Part shown: positions 12,149-23,901 of the stretch, one piece after another
Position numbering within the stretch: the stretch's first letter is position 1
Layout of the letters: each line of letters begins with the position of its first letter
Assembly (NCBI RefSeq): GCF_019112545.1
Contig: NW_025064884.1
Span: forward strand, 310,001 to 374,000
Reading direction: 5' to 3'
DNA length: 64,000 nt
From: Guyanagaster necrorhizus
Taxonomy: Eukaryota; Basidiomycota; Agaricomycetes; Agaricales; Physalacriaceae
Position numbers and translations under genes: made by a program
The notes under the pieces: model-generated
The model's input: the letters and a program-made list of their open reading frames with translations, nothing else
The model's database searches: none
What the model was told of the DNA's origin: nothing

Positions 12149-15100
12149 ATGGAGTCAAATATGGTCGCAGATATATCGCCACTAATCAACAATGTCACGC
12201 CGACCTCCAACCACATTCACACCAACGGCAGCATTGAGCTGAATATCGAAGAACACGAGCGCGAGCTTCCTTTTGTTGACGATGGCCAAATACCCTTGGG
12301 CAATCTGCTTTCACGCGTCATGCAGACCATTTACGCCGAGCTGTCAGAATTGGCTGAGACGTGAGTCGTCTTTATCGTCTCTCATGCACAATTTCTGACA
12401 TTCTTCAGTATGCCGAACATGTCGGATAGTGCTCGAAAGCGTACCATGGCTGATTGGGTAGTGAAGACGAAGAAGCAGGTGGTCAAACTTTATGCTGTGG
12501 CGAAGTGGGCACGAGATGCGGGCACGGTGCAGAAGTGCATGGCACGGTATCCTTACATCTGGTCATTGCATGATGCTCATTATACTTTTTAGAACATTAC
12601 TGCTTTTCTCATGAATCAAAATCAGCAATTCACCGACGTTCTTCGTTCGCTTGAAGCAATACGTGATGGGATGGCCCCTGCACGGTGAATGCAACGTTTG
12701 ACTGGTTACCGTCTACTTATGATGCATACCTTCAGTCTTCGAAATCACGATCTGTTGACTTCTCTGGACGTTCTTACGACTGGATCCTACAGGCGCCTCC
12801 CCACCATCATTAAGGTTATTTTCATTCAATTCCTGTCACTCATCCCGACACCCAACATGTCTATTCACAGAAAATCATAATACCGCCCCGTCCTTTAACG
12901 GACGCGGAAGTTCTAAAGACACTTACTGACATGGAAGATGTCATGCGCTATCGACTCAGGTTAACAGAGATTATCCCCGTGGAAATGTCGCATTATCGAA
13001 TATGTACGTCGTTTCTCTATCCTTCACATGAGATGAAGACGCCCCTTAATATGTACAGCCAACGGTCGGGTTTATTTTACCGCCCCAAAATTGTTTGAGA
13101 CATCTATATGTTTGCGAGGCGCCGAGAAAGATGATGGCTGGTTCTTTGTTCATGTCGAGTTTCTGATTACCGTGGGAGGAGATGCTACTGGTATTCAAGG
13201 TGCTTGATCTTTTGTTTGAATCTTGTAAAATGATCAAACACCGAAACAGAGTTTCCGCGAATACCGACGAGCATAATGAAACGCCATCTAACGGATGAGG
13301 CCGACTCAAGACTTGCTTTCTATCTACCGATGCCAGAACAACCACCAGGCATTGAGCTTCCCCCGCGGCCTGTACTTCCTGAAGGCGTCGTTGACACGCC
13401 TCTGGTCCGATTGTACAACTTTCTTCGTGAGTACATCTGTCTGCAATGTCGATAACAGATCATTTTACAATCATTGACCACTCGCAGAGATCATGTCTTT
13501 ATCTTACCAGCTGGAGATTCTTTGGTATCAGGTTAATTCCACATTTTCTGAGACACTCATTTCACCTGAAGTCTGTTTCATAGGCTGAGAGAATGCGTTC
13601 CCTTGGGTGGGCGGAGTTTCTGTCCGTGAATATGACTCCCGATCGGAAAATTATGACTGTTACTTACTGGAGGTAGGAATCATCCGTATAGTTTTGGTTA
13701 ATACTTCACCTGCGTATAGGAGAAAGCGCATGCCGAACATGGGGCTACGCTATCGGTCAATCAGGATACCAGAAATAGGCGGGAAACTCATCATTGCCAT
13801 TCTTGAAGCACGTGCATCCGTCCAAGCAGGCGGTGGGCCTGAGCGCTCCTCCAAAGCCCGCGTCCTAGCTGATCTCCAGCAAAAATCGAAACTGGGAACC
13901 AAGCGACCTTCGGATGAAGTTGAAGGGCTGCGGTTCAAAGTGACATGGGAACCGGAACAAGGCGCACTGGGAGTGCAGCTACCACCAGAAGAGTTAATTT
14001 TACCTGTTAAAATGCTCACGATAGTATGTTCCGTTTCAACAGGTGGCAACAGTTCACCGCTAATTTGCGTCTTGTAGAATGCTGATGATTTGGATTTTGA
14101 GTCACTATTGCTCAAGGTGATACAGAGACACGCGAACTCGATCATATCTATGATCCAGTTGAATCTACAACGTGGTCCATCCAGAGCAGTATTCGGTGCA
14201 CCCGGGGTGGTGACTTTGAATGAAGAGGGTAGGTGGATTATTCGGGTTTTTGTTTATGTTTTTATCAAAACTTTGCAGATAATTCGCGCGGTCTTCGTGT
14301 GAGACTTTGCGCAGATGAAATAGTCATCATTACTATAGATCCGCGGACGGGAAGACTAAATCTTCGAGATACCGGCGATCTTGCGGCAGCAGGGCGTGGA
14401 CCACGCTTTTTTGCCGTATCCGAAAAAATCAACGAGAATCCATCTATGCTGATGGATGCATTGGTTCGACTGCGGCTCCAGGTAAGTCAATGGGACACGT
14501 ACTGCGAGCTTGTGTTAACCTCATCCCAGACGATTTTGGATCTCGCGGAGCAAATGGCCAAATATCTTGGCTTGCAGAGTTTCCGGTCGCGGAATTTCCC
14601 TCCAGAAGGTAGTTATCAGCTCGATATCAGCTCGATTATATGTTCGATCTTTCTTATGTTTCTTTTGGTTGTAGAGAAACGCAAACTTGGGCCATCAGCA
14701 CGAGGAACACTTTACATTCAACTAGAGCACTTTCCCGATCACTACCTTGTCATCGTTATTACAGATGACAACTTTCAGTACGCGCTCATCACATCCAAGG
14801 TTCTTCGGGAATCAATGTTTGCGAACTTGGTTATGGAAGATATTGGCTGGCTGGATTTCGAAAGGATACACGGGCATGGTGAAGACATTGCTCGGCCGGA
14901 TGCTGAGGTAAGGGCCGGAATAAAGAGGAAATGGAGCGTGGACGATGGTCTTAGCGTGCCATACACGGAAGCAGATCGCAAAGGCTTTAACCTGGATACA
15001 CAAGTCTTACGAGAGCTTTATAGCTATTGTTGCGCCCGCGTCGCCTACACCAAGGTTGAGCGCCAATTCAAGTTACGGAAAATTCAGTTCACCCACGTCA

Positions 15101-16143
15101 CTCCCTCCTCCTCCTCCTCCTCCGTCAACCCACTCGCCACTGAACTTCAGTCTTCACTCGTGCGTTCTGTTCCGTCGTTATGCGTTCAATCCAAGCATAT
15201 TCTCGCGGGCGCACCTGCCGCCGAAGCCGCCATGCCCAATATACGTGTTATTCCGCTCAACTGGTGGTCAGACTCAGAGTCTGGCAAAGGTGCTCAGGTC
15301 GTTACTTGTGTCAAGTTGAAGTACGTCTACGTTTCAAAATCGGGTGAAGGGACCAGCTCGATTATCCGTCCTTCCAAACGGATAATATACGACACTACCG
15401 AAGCCATTGTATGTTTCCTCTCTGAAAATGTCAATACCTGTGTGGATGAGTTTTTGGAGGAATGGGCGCGGGTGAGCAAGATGGTGGTGATAGCACGAGA
15501 GGTAGCCCAATTGAAGGGTCGAAAAGGATGGGAGGATGTCCGGCTGCTGGATTTCGATCTACAGACAGCGCTATTTGCCTATAAGGGTGACTACACTGTG
15601 TCGATAACATGTGAGGATCAGCTGAAATCGACTGGTGGGACGTTCGAGCTGCGCTTTGGTCGTATGGGCAATGTGGATGATGGCAGAAACCCTCATTCGG
15701 AAGCGGAGCCTTTCTTGCGCAAGGTCCTTCATGCGGGGAAGCTTGGGCCTTCCGTGCATCGGCTGGTCATGCTCCTCCGAGATACCCTTCCTATCGTTGT
15801 AGAGCTCTCCGGGTTTATCGGTGTAGACTCGTTTGCTAAAAGCGCAGGATGGTATCGCGTACTCTATCGATCTCGTCATGCCCTCGACTTTAGGCTGATG
15901 ACTGAGCGGAGGATTGCAATTCTTGATGGGTCGCATTCACTGTTCTCGTTGCCGTCGACGACCACTCCTGTCGATGATGCTCAGCTGGGACTCCGGCCAA
16001 TCCCTAACTTCACCCAGATAATTAATGAGCTTTCTGGTCCAGGTAGAAGGCTTGATGTTGGCGTCGTCTGTCGGGTGGAAGAAGTGGGTGTTATTGCGAG
16101 AGAAGTGCATGAGCGTGTCGTCAAGCAATTGGAGGCTCGATGA
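12149..16143 (+). CDS. MED14: Mediator complex subunit 14 (Med14/Rgr1)
   Basis: Med14 is the architectural backbone joining the head, middle and tail of Mediator. After a short N-terminus the first exon gives ELPFVDDGQIPLGNLLSRV and YAELSELAET. The next exon gives SARKRTMADWVVKTKKQVVKL followed by YAVAKWARDAG, the classical Med14 N-terminal domain (tether and first helices). Several short exons follow to about 14.1 kb, then a long exon of about 630 codons from about 14.25 kb to the stop at 16143 with the weakly conserved C-terminal repeats. A Ser-rich tract lies near 15105-15125. Its 3' end faces the RING gene. Confidence 0.88.
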
Positions 16144-16356
16144 GATGTATTTACTGGGCTTGTACTTAGTGTACGGTTGTATAATCCGTTTTGTACAGTA
16201 GAAATGTACAGGCCACTGCGAGACATTGAACGCGCATTGAGTAGTTAACCTCATATGACAGCGTACGACATGAATTATAATATTAAATCATATAAGTTAT
16301 ACTGCAAGATGATTACACAATGCAAATGATTTAAACAGTTCATAGTCACAGTGCAA

Positions 16357-17395
16357 TCATGTCGGAGGAAAAAAAAGATCCCAAGGTCCTTCCCGTCTCA
16401 CCGGAGCCTTGGATTTGCCACGTGACCTTCCTTCAGCTGTCTCCTTCCTTGGACTACTCTCGCCCTGAGCAGCTGCTACAGTTCGAACAAGTGATTTGAT
16501 CACAAAAATCTCCACAGGTCGATTCTTCACCGGTTTGCGACAGGTAGGACAGGTGAAGACCGGCCTGCCAGATGCGGCAGTGATCTGCTCTACGACCACA
16601 GAAAGCTGTTGAGGATCGATCTGGGGGTAGAACAGCATTTCTCGGAGATACTGAGGGAGGACGATAGGTTGATTAGGATGATAACGAGGGTGCTGTCGCC
16701 GGTGTTGCTCAAGAGTTGTATTAAACCAATTTCGTAGGCATGATTGACAGAAAGTGTGGCCGCATTCGGGGAGACTGGTAATTCGGATTAAATATAGGCT
16801 TCGTGGCGGCTCCAAGAGATGAGACATACATGCAAGGGGACCACATCTTCAATGTACAAATCTCACATGTGATGTCGTCTTCGAGTTTAGAAGGATCCTA
16901 CGTGTTCAACATTCAATGGTCAAGGATTCGTTGAGGTGTGACGAGGGGATACGACGCACAATAAGAGGTCGGCTGTGCGATGACGTGGCGGCTTTTAACT
17001 GAGAAATCTTCAGTGCCTCTTCAAAATATGCCGCCCGTTTCTCAGCCTCATCCTGTGCTCGTTTAGCCTTCTCTGTCTTCTAGAATAACATTAGAACGGC
17101 GTGTCTCACGAGCTTGAATAAATAAAAAAAAATGAACCTTCTTCAGTTTATTAACTAGCGCCTCCAGTTCCAACATCTTCGCAGGCTTCTTTAAAGGAGG
17201 AGGAGGCACCTCTTCGTCGTCTGAAGAAATCTCGATGACGTCCACAGGCGCTGCAGCTGTTTTGCCGTTCTTCCGACGCTTGGCAGATGGCAATGGAGGA
17301 GGGCCATCGTCACTGACCAGCGTAACCTCGGATCTCCCAGACTTGGATAGGGATTTGTTCCTGCGTGTACTTTTTGTTGCTCTGGCGGGTGGCAT
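16357..17395 (-). CDS. RING-finger protein, probable E3 ubiquitin ligase
   Basis: The start at 17395 (MPPARATKSTRRNKSLSKSG) leads a basic, disordered N-terminus with an acidic patch (IEISSDDEE) resembling a SUMO-interacting motif. A coiled-coil stretch follows (LEALVNKLKK, then KTEKAKRAQDEAEKRAAYFEEAL after an intron). Two further exons build a RING: CEIC in LEDDITCEIC, then ECGHTFCQSCL, a long insert, and FTCPTCRKPV. This gives C-x2-C, C-x-H-x2-C-x2-C and C-x2-C with an unusually long spacer of about 60 residues before the last cysteine pair. The C-terminus is basic. A RING plus coiled coil plus possible SIM suggests a nuclear ligase, but substrate and partner cannot be read. Four exons; inner limits approximate. 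Confidence 0.75.
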
Positions 17396-17998
17396 GGTGG
17401 CTCGATATCAAAAAATGGAGATTCGGGCGTGTATTATAGTAAGACGTCGAGAAACTGGCCAAACGAAAACAAGAAAAATTATGATAGGACCAAGTGGAAG
17501 AATGAATCGAGAGGTGTTGCGTAGCAAGGTGGACTTGTAAAAATAAATCAAACAATTCGAAAACGAACAATGGGGGCCTGCCCACGTGATCAATATGGAC
17601 CGTTTTATTTTGAAATCTGACATTTGAGACAAGTCTGGAAGAGCAATTCATTGGAATATTCTGCATGTAATGTTCCCACTACCAATCAGTAGTTCGTAAA
17701 ATATAGCATTCCATTCAGTGGAAGCCGCGTCAGAAGGCAGATTGGTATTAGAGGCTACGCAGTGGTTCACCCGTCTACCATAGTGCTATATTTGTTCTCT
17801 TGGCTAGAAGGCATGATGAACACTGGGTACTTACTAGTACTGAGTGCTAAGTCTTTGAAGTCATGGCCTTCTCACACAGAAATGCGTACTTGAGAGGCGA
17901 TTTGAAGAGACATGGAGACAAACTTTCAGAGTCATCAGCGGGCTGCGGATTCCAGAATAGCTACGACCCCACTTCGATTACCGTAAAGTACTATGCCA

Positions 17999-18241
17999 TT
18001 ACGGGCTGTAGTCGGCAATTTCTGCCAACTCGTGTACAGGTAACATGATACGAATCTGGTCTAGAATAGCAGAATTTGGGGACGAGAAGGCTGCCCAGCG
18101 CTCACGGGTTGGAGTGCGAGTTGATTTTGCAAAGCGAAGAATGTTGGGTACCCAGGTGGTGTCAGTCTTGGTCGAACGATATCGAAAATTCTTGTACAGA
18201 GGATAGGCATGAAGCGAGAATGGCGCGCGTGGAGACCCCAT
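17999..18241 (-). CDS. Small hypothetical protein, 80 residues
   Basis: An uninterrupted ATG-started frame encodes MGSPRAPFSLHAYPLYKNFR and ends with LPVHELAEIADYSP. Its third codon positions look like those of neighbouring genes (many C-ending codons), and the ATG sits 104 bp from the divergent membrane-protein gene. The protein is basic at its N-terminus, which could be a mitochondrial presequence, with no other motif. I do not recognise it. It could be the first exon of a longer gene or a chance frame. Confidence 0.4.
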   Translation of the reverse strand: MGSPRAPFSLHAYPLYKNFRYRSTKTDTTWVPNILRFAKSTRTPTRERWAAFSSPNSAILDQIRIMLPVHELAEIADYSP

Positions 18242-18282
18242 GACTAGGATTATGCTGGGCGATGATTCATATATGTGTCACT

Positions 18283-18298
18283 GGGCGGGTTATATAAG
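18283..18298 (+). promoter_or_regulatory. GC box and TATA-like element
   Basis: GGGCGGG (18283-18289) is followed directly by TATATAAG (18291-18298). The membrane-protein ATG is at 18345, about 50 bases downstream, a usual spacing for a TATA-driven fungal start. Function is inferred from position only. Confidence 0.5.
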
Positions 18299-18344
18299 AC
18301 TGCTCACTGCTGCGCACCTTGCCTCACTCATAACTGTAACCACC

Positions 18345-19392
18345 ATGGCTGACTACTCTTGGAAAGACGGTATCTTACTCAAGGTCTCTTTCGTCCCTCT
18401 CCCCGAGTTGCTGCTATACTAAATCATTTACCGCAGGTTGTGAATGTCGTCACTTACTTCCTCTTCCTCGGATCCAACATCTACACCATTGCTGCACCTT
18501 CAGACATCTACTTCACTGGCAAGGAAACTTACCTTACTCCTGCGCCTTGGGCTTTTTTGATCTGGTACAATGCCCTCCAGTGTCCACTGAATGCTCATCG
18601 ACATTGCTCATCGCACGTTCGTCTTTAGGTCCCTTATACATTTCCTTCTCCTCGGAACCATCATCTACCAATTCTTCCCGGGAGGCAAGCAGGTCATCAT
18701 TGATGGAGTCTCTTGGCGTCTCCCTCTCCTCGGTGTCCTTAATGCCATTTATGTCAATCTTTGGGCAAGCCATCACTACATCGTCGGTACGTCCTTAACC
18801 CCAAACTCCGTGAACAGGAGACTGACGAACGTGGTTTTCAGCCTTCATCTTTGCCCTCTTTGTATCCTCCTCTGTGACCCACATTTATTACATTGTCAAG
18901 AAGCATCATTCGCCCCAGTCATCAGCTGACGAGATCTTTGTTCATCTTCCATTCTCTTTGTACCATGGATGGACCACGGTTTTGGTTATTTTGACCGCCT
19001 TCGAAGCTTTCGGTGTCAATGCGCTCCATCATAAGGCAGGAGTTTGGACCAAAGTCTTTGTATTCCTCGGACTGTAAGCTGTTTTATTGGGGTGCGCCGA
19101 CTTTTATTCATCTTTCACGCCAAGGTTCTTTTTGGAGGGCACAGCTGCGACATATGCCTTCTCGAGCCCAGAAGGTGATCTCCCAGCCTCTGTTGCTATT
19201 GCATGGTCGATGTTTGCCATTTTTTCTCACCAAACATCGTCTGGTTTCGTCCACTGGTCTTCACTCGCCTTCTCCATCTTAGCCCTTCTTTGGGTCATCA
19301 AAGGGGCTATTGGACTGTTTGGAAGGACTAGAGGAGGCGCTGTTCGGCTTGAAGACCCTGAGAGGGCACCTCTTGTTCCTGGATCTACCTGA
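18345..19392 (+). CDS. Multi-pass membrane protein of unknown function
   Basis: Joined exons start [13 protein letters not shown] and continue [20 protein letters not shown]. They then give [20 protein letters not shown], the segment ending [16 protein letters not shown], another ending [15 protein letters not shown], then [20 protein letters not shown] and [16 protein letters not shown], and a last pair ending [20 protein letters not shown]. That is about six or seven hydrophobic helices with a short cytosolic tail ending PLVPGST. The Trp/Pro-rich PAPWAFLIW segment recalls TspO/MBR-type proteins, but I am not certain of the family. All junctions use GT..AG introns of about 50-65 bases, and no break was seen. 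Confidence 0.7.
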
Positions 19393-20732
19393 GCATATCA
19401 GGTATATCTGGAGAAAAGCGAGAAAAGGATAGCACACTGTTGAACAGAATTCTGCGCTTTAGCTTTTGAATCCCTTTTTATCTTCTTGTAACACATATAT
19501 CCATTTTCATGGACATCTTAAACGAACTCAAAAGAGTGAATGATAGTGGTTGTACTAGGCTATATCCGATATACACAATGTCGCATACATTCATATGCAT
19601 GACATGGCATTATTTCCATTTCCCCGCCGTTTTCGAATGTCGTTGAGGTAGAGGGTTTCCTTTCTCGGTCAGGGTTATCCGCAATTCTTCCAAGTTCAAG
19701 CCTCCATTGAAGGCTGTGAACATCAATGGGCGCCTGCGTTCCTTGGATGAAGAGTTTCGCCTCTTACGAGCTGAAAACGGAGGAGACGAAGGTTGAGTAT
19801 GCATCTGCCGTACCAAACCAACTTTGACATGAGGCTGCAGCATAGGGAAACGCGTCACAGGAAGGGAAGCAGGAGGCTTCCTATCAGAGAGAGGTAGCGC
19901 ATCCGGATGCTAGCCGACGATGTCTTCTACAAGGTCCCACCAGTCTGCCGGCGATGGACGAGCAACCAGCTGCAAATGGCGATGGCGGTCGACTGGGTGT
20001 ACTTGATGTGGCTTTGGAATCCTCTTGTGAACAGCGAAAGGATAGGGATGCACGGGCTGCGACTAGACGTGAATCGCCTCATTAGAACCATGCCATAAGA
20101 GCAAAAACGCTGCTTGCCTCTTTGAGTCCGCTGAGCCCACAAGCCTTCGTTTTCCTGTACCGCAACCAGCTAGACGAGTGGCACGGAGAGCGAATCAAGA
20201 TGCCAAGGTGATAGCTGGAATGAGACACGCCAGGATGATGGCCAAGGAAATTTGGGTATGTTAAGAGCGAGGATAAAGAGCGGAAGACATAAAGAACTAG
20301 TAGTAGGAGTGAAGATGGTGGTAGTAGGGAAGCAAGAGACGCTAATTGCCTGGATCTACGGACGAGCAAACCAAATGTACGCCGACATCCCTGGGTGGAA
20401 AGGATACGATCGACTATTTGTATCGTAGAAAGAGAAAAAGGATAGGATAATCGCACCGTCGGCCCGGAAAGAGGGGAATGCCAAGCACAGGCAAACCTTG
20501 GGTCTTTCCCTGTCTTCCCTCACCCCTGACGCCTGTCAAGGCCCGACGCATCCAGCAACGGCCTTGCGAACGGTGTCGAACTAGGGGATACAGGACCGTC
20601 ATCCTCCCAAGTATATTTCCAGCCCTCGAGACCGCCATCTCATTTACGACTCTTCACGATTACGATTCTTCACGACTATTTATCAATATATTACCACCCA
20701 GTCTGTAACAAAATACCCCAAACCTGAACACT
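19393..20732. other. Intergenic, with one long interrupted frame
   Basis: The first 200 bases are AT-rich 3' flank. From 19610 to 20194 the minus strand has one reading frame open except for TAG codons at 19910-19912 and 20063-20065. It includes HPYPFAVHKRIPKPHQVHP and ARPSPADWWDLVEDIVG and ends in a basic tail (ARKRRNSSSKERRRP, then HSKTAGKWK). Other frames on both strands are partly open too. I recognise no family. The region upstream of 20733 should contain the promoter of the transporter gene. Confidence 0.35.
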
Positions 20733-23700
20733 ATGGCAGACATAGAGAATGGGAGGTGCTACAAAAAGGAGGCAGAGAGCGGTCCCTCTCTTTTTCAGAA
20801 CGGTGATCTTGTTCTCCAACGTACGCTTTGCTTGCGTATCCTATAACTGTAACTAACCGAGGAGGATTATTAGCCCACCATGTAGGGTGGATTGTCGCAA
20901 CGTCTTTCACTCTCGTTGCAATTGCCACGTCCTTCTGGTTGATTATCAAGCATCTTCAGTGGTATACCAATGTACGTTGCTTCAAGTCTATTGTCTCTGT
21001 GTTTCTAACTCGTAGCATTCAGAAATGCGAACAACGCTGTTCGTAACCCATTACATTCGATAACACCGGTCCGCTGACATTTCTACAGATATTGTCCGCA
21101 TCCTCCTTCTCGTCCCCATTTATGCTGTCATCAGTCTGGCGTCATATTTCTTCTGGGTTAGCTCCATTTCATGTGGTCCCGTATCTCTTCTGAATGCTTC
21201 TTAGAATCACTCCACGCCGTTACTTTTGGTCCGCGACTGCTACGAGTCCACTGTACTCACTTCGTTCTTCTACTTGCTACTGAACTATCTATCATCCGAC
21301 CCTAATGACCAGAGGGCGATATTCATGAAGGCCGGTCTCTCTCGTGAGGCTGAGGCAAAAGCCAGATTGGCGAGGAAGGAGCCCAAAAAATGGGTATTTC
21401 CTCTTGGATCAGTCAAGTGGAAACCTAGCGTAGGCTTCATCCCTTCATTGACACCACATTGCGCTCATCGCGTCGTTAGGATGGCTTGTATTTCCTACAA
21501 TGGATGAAATGGGGCGTCCTTCAGTATTGCGTTATTCGCCCATTGTAGGTTCTACCTCATCTTTCATTCTGTCGATGCCGACGGGTCACATAGGACTACT
21601 CTCGCCGCCGTTATTCTGAATTACATGGGACTCTACTGTGAAGAATCCTATGGATTAGGCTGGGGCCATGTCTATGTATGTGCTTCCGCTACATGATGCA
21701 CAAACTGTAAGTCTTAATAATCCTAGATTGTCACCATCGTCTCCTTCTCTGTCATGATTGCCATGTACTGCCTGATTCAGTTGTACGTTTCCGTTGCCGA
21801 GAAGTTGAGGCCCCGTCGACCCATTCTCAAACTCTTCGCCGTCAAGGCCGTCGGTACGTGTAGCCCAGATGAAAACATTTGGGATGCTGACACAGTATGT
21901 ATATTAGTGTTCCTTACGTTCTGGCAAGCAACCTTTCTGTCGGTTTTGGCTATGTTTGGTGTCGTCAAGAATGTGCGTCATGTCCAGACAAAAGCAAAGG
22001 CTCCTCGCTGACACAAATGTAGACGAAGTACATGACCGCTGCTGACATCAATATTGGCATTGGTGCGCTACTGGAGACTTTCGAGATGATGTGCGTATCA
22101 TAGCAGGCCTCACAGCCTTTGTCCTAAGATATTTTTAGGCTTTTCGGTTTCTTGCATATCAGAGCATTCACATACAAAGACTATCGACCCTTCTACGATC
22201 CGCAGTCAAAGAACTCTCCTCCTAGTCGCACCCCAACGTTACGGTCTCTAGGTCACGCCATGGATTTCCGTGAAACATTCCGGGAAATATGGCAAGGCTG
22301 TGTGTATATGTGGGCTAAGGTGTGGGGACGAGAGCCAAAACACGATGAAGGCACCAAGCGAATGGCCCATTACGAGAGTGCATTTGGTAAGGCCCGTAAG
22401 TCGCTTCTGGACGGACACAAGAGCACTTCTATCGACAGGACACGTGCATACGATGCCGAGAAGCCGGGGATGCATGCGGCCACGTTCCCCGATGTGCACA
22501 TTGATGTCGACGAACATATTGACATTGGCGGACAACGTCAGTGGTTAGGTCTTGGGAACGATTATGGTTATGGTGTTCACAGGGAAAGGAGTGATGATTT
22601 GGAAGTCCAGATAGAACGAGAGTTGGAACGAAGGCGCTATGGATCCTGCAAGTTATTTCGTACTCTGTTTCAAGCCCTTTTATCTCATTATTTGAACAGA
22701 CATTCCCGGTAGAGGCCATATCAAAGCCGTTTCCACCGAGCGTGGAGCTGTTGGAGATCATAGACAGCAGCGCTCTTGGTGGTGGTCACTATATAACCGG
22801 GTATCTCAATCCGGGCAAGACTTTGACGAAGAGGAGGTTGATCTCACCCTGCGGCCTTCGAAGCGAAGGAGTAAGTCGAAGCCCAGGAAACGCTCCCGTC
22901 AACATTCCAAGGATGCGGATACAGATCGTAGCTTGTTGCATGATCCCAACAATTTCGATGACCCGCCTCCCCCGAGTTTGATTCGTATAAGTCGTGGCCA
23001 GGATCAGTACTCGTGGAATCATGATAATACTTACTATATTCCTGGAGAGCATGGTACGGCACCTCATGAAGATATGTTGACGCCTCTGTCTTTGTTCTCG
23101 GAGCATAGGAGTTCTCATATTCAGAGGAAACAGCAGAGAAACTTGTCATCCTCTGGAACTTCCAAGTCCCATACCAATTCGCGTCGCTTCGATTCAAAAT
23201 TGCATCACAGTGCCAGACAGGACTCACCACGTTCACCTCCTTCTCAAAACCCATACCAAATACCCTTTATCCATCTCACTCGTTCCGACAGCCTTTTCGG
23301 TCGTGTTTTCCCTCCTAGTACAGATCATGCAACTTCGGGCAGACATTCGTCTACTGCGATGTACGAAACCAGTGTGATGCCAGTGTACGACATTGATCAT
23401 GGTGGTGAGCAACGCACGTCACATGCAAAGGTAGATGTCAGTGCCCAGCCAACCGGCAGTGCTACTATGCCAACTGCAATCCCTGTGGACATCGTAGATT
23501 CTGCACTCGAAGTTTCTACGCCGGAAGACCCTGTTCAAGAGGATGATGGAATAAATAGCACTCGAAGGTCGCATAAACGAGAGTCTGCTATTCATTGTCT
23601 CGACCTTCATGTTGACACCAGCGTCAGCGAGACGAGGCTTCCTTACGTTACTAATATCACCGAAGTTCTTTATACTGGTCCGGATGTCATGTCTTCTTCG

Positions 23701-23901
23701 CAAACTCTTCCCGGGCAACATCAAAGTCAAGCTGGGCAGCCGACGAGTCCGCCGCCTTCCCGAGGTCTTCGCCGTAGTTCTGCACAAGTCTACTCCCCAT
23801 CCGAGGTAGCATCCAAACGACAGCGGAGGCGCACATGGGCGCCTTCCCCGCACACTACACATTTTCCGCATCATACATATATTCCACAGCCCTCCAATTA
23901 A
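20733..23901 (+). CDS. OST-alpha/TMEM184-type seven-helix transporter with long C-terminal tail
   Basis: The start (MADIENGRCYKKEAESG) is followed by exons giving HHVGWIVATSFTLVAIATSF and HLQWYTN. Then come DIVRILLLVPIYAVISLASY, VRDCYESTVLTSFFYLLLNY, LNYMGLYCEESYGLGWGHVY, ATFLSVLAMFGVVKN and INIGIGALLETFEMM. This is the pattern of the Solute_trans_a (OST-alpha/TMEM184, DUF300) family, with about seven membrane helices. After FLHIRAFTYKDYRPFYD a hydrophilic tail of several hundred residues follows, rich in Ser, Pro, His and Arg. The tail exons join at a phase-1 intron ending near 22700 (LFHIPGRGHIK). The stop at 23899-23901 follows YIPQPSN. A further splice could extend the tail to 24171. Substrate unknown. 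Confidence 0.8.
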
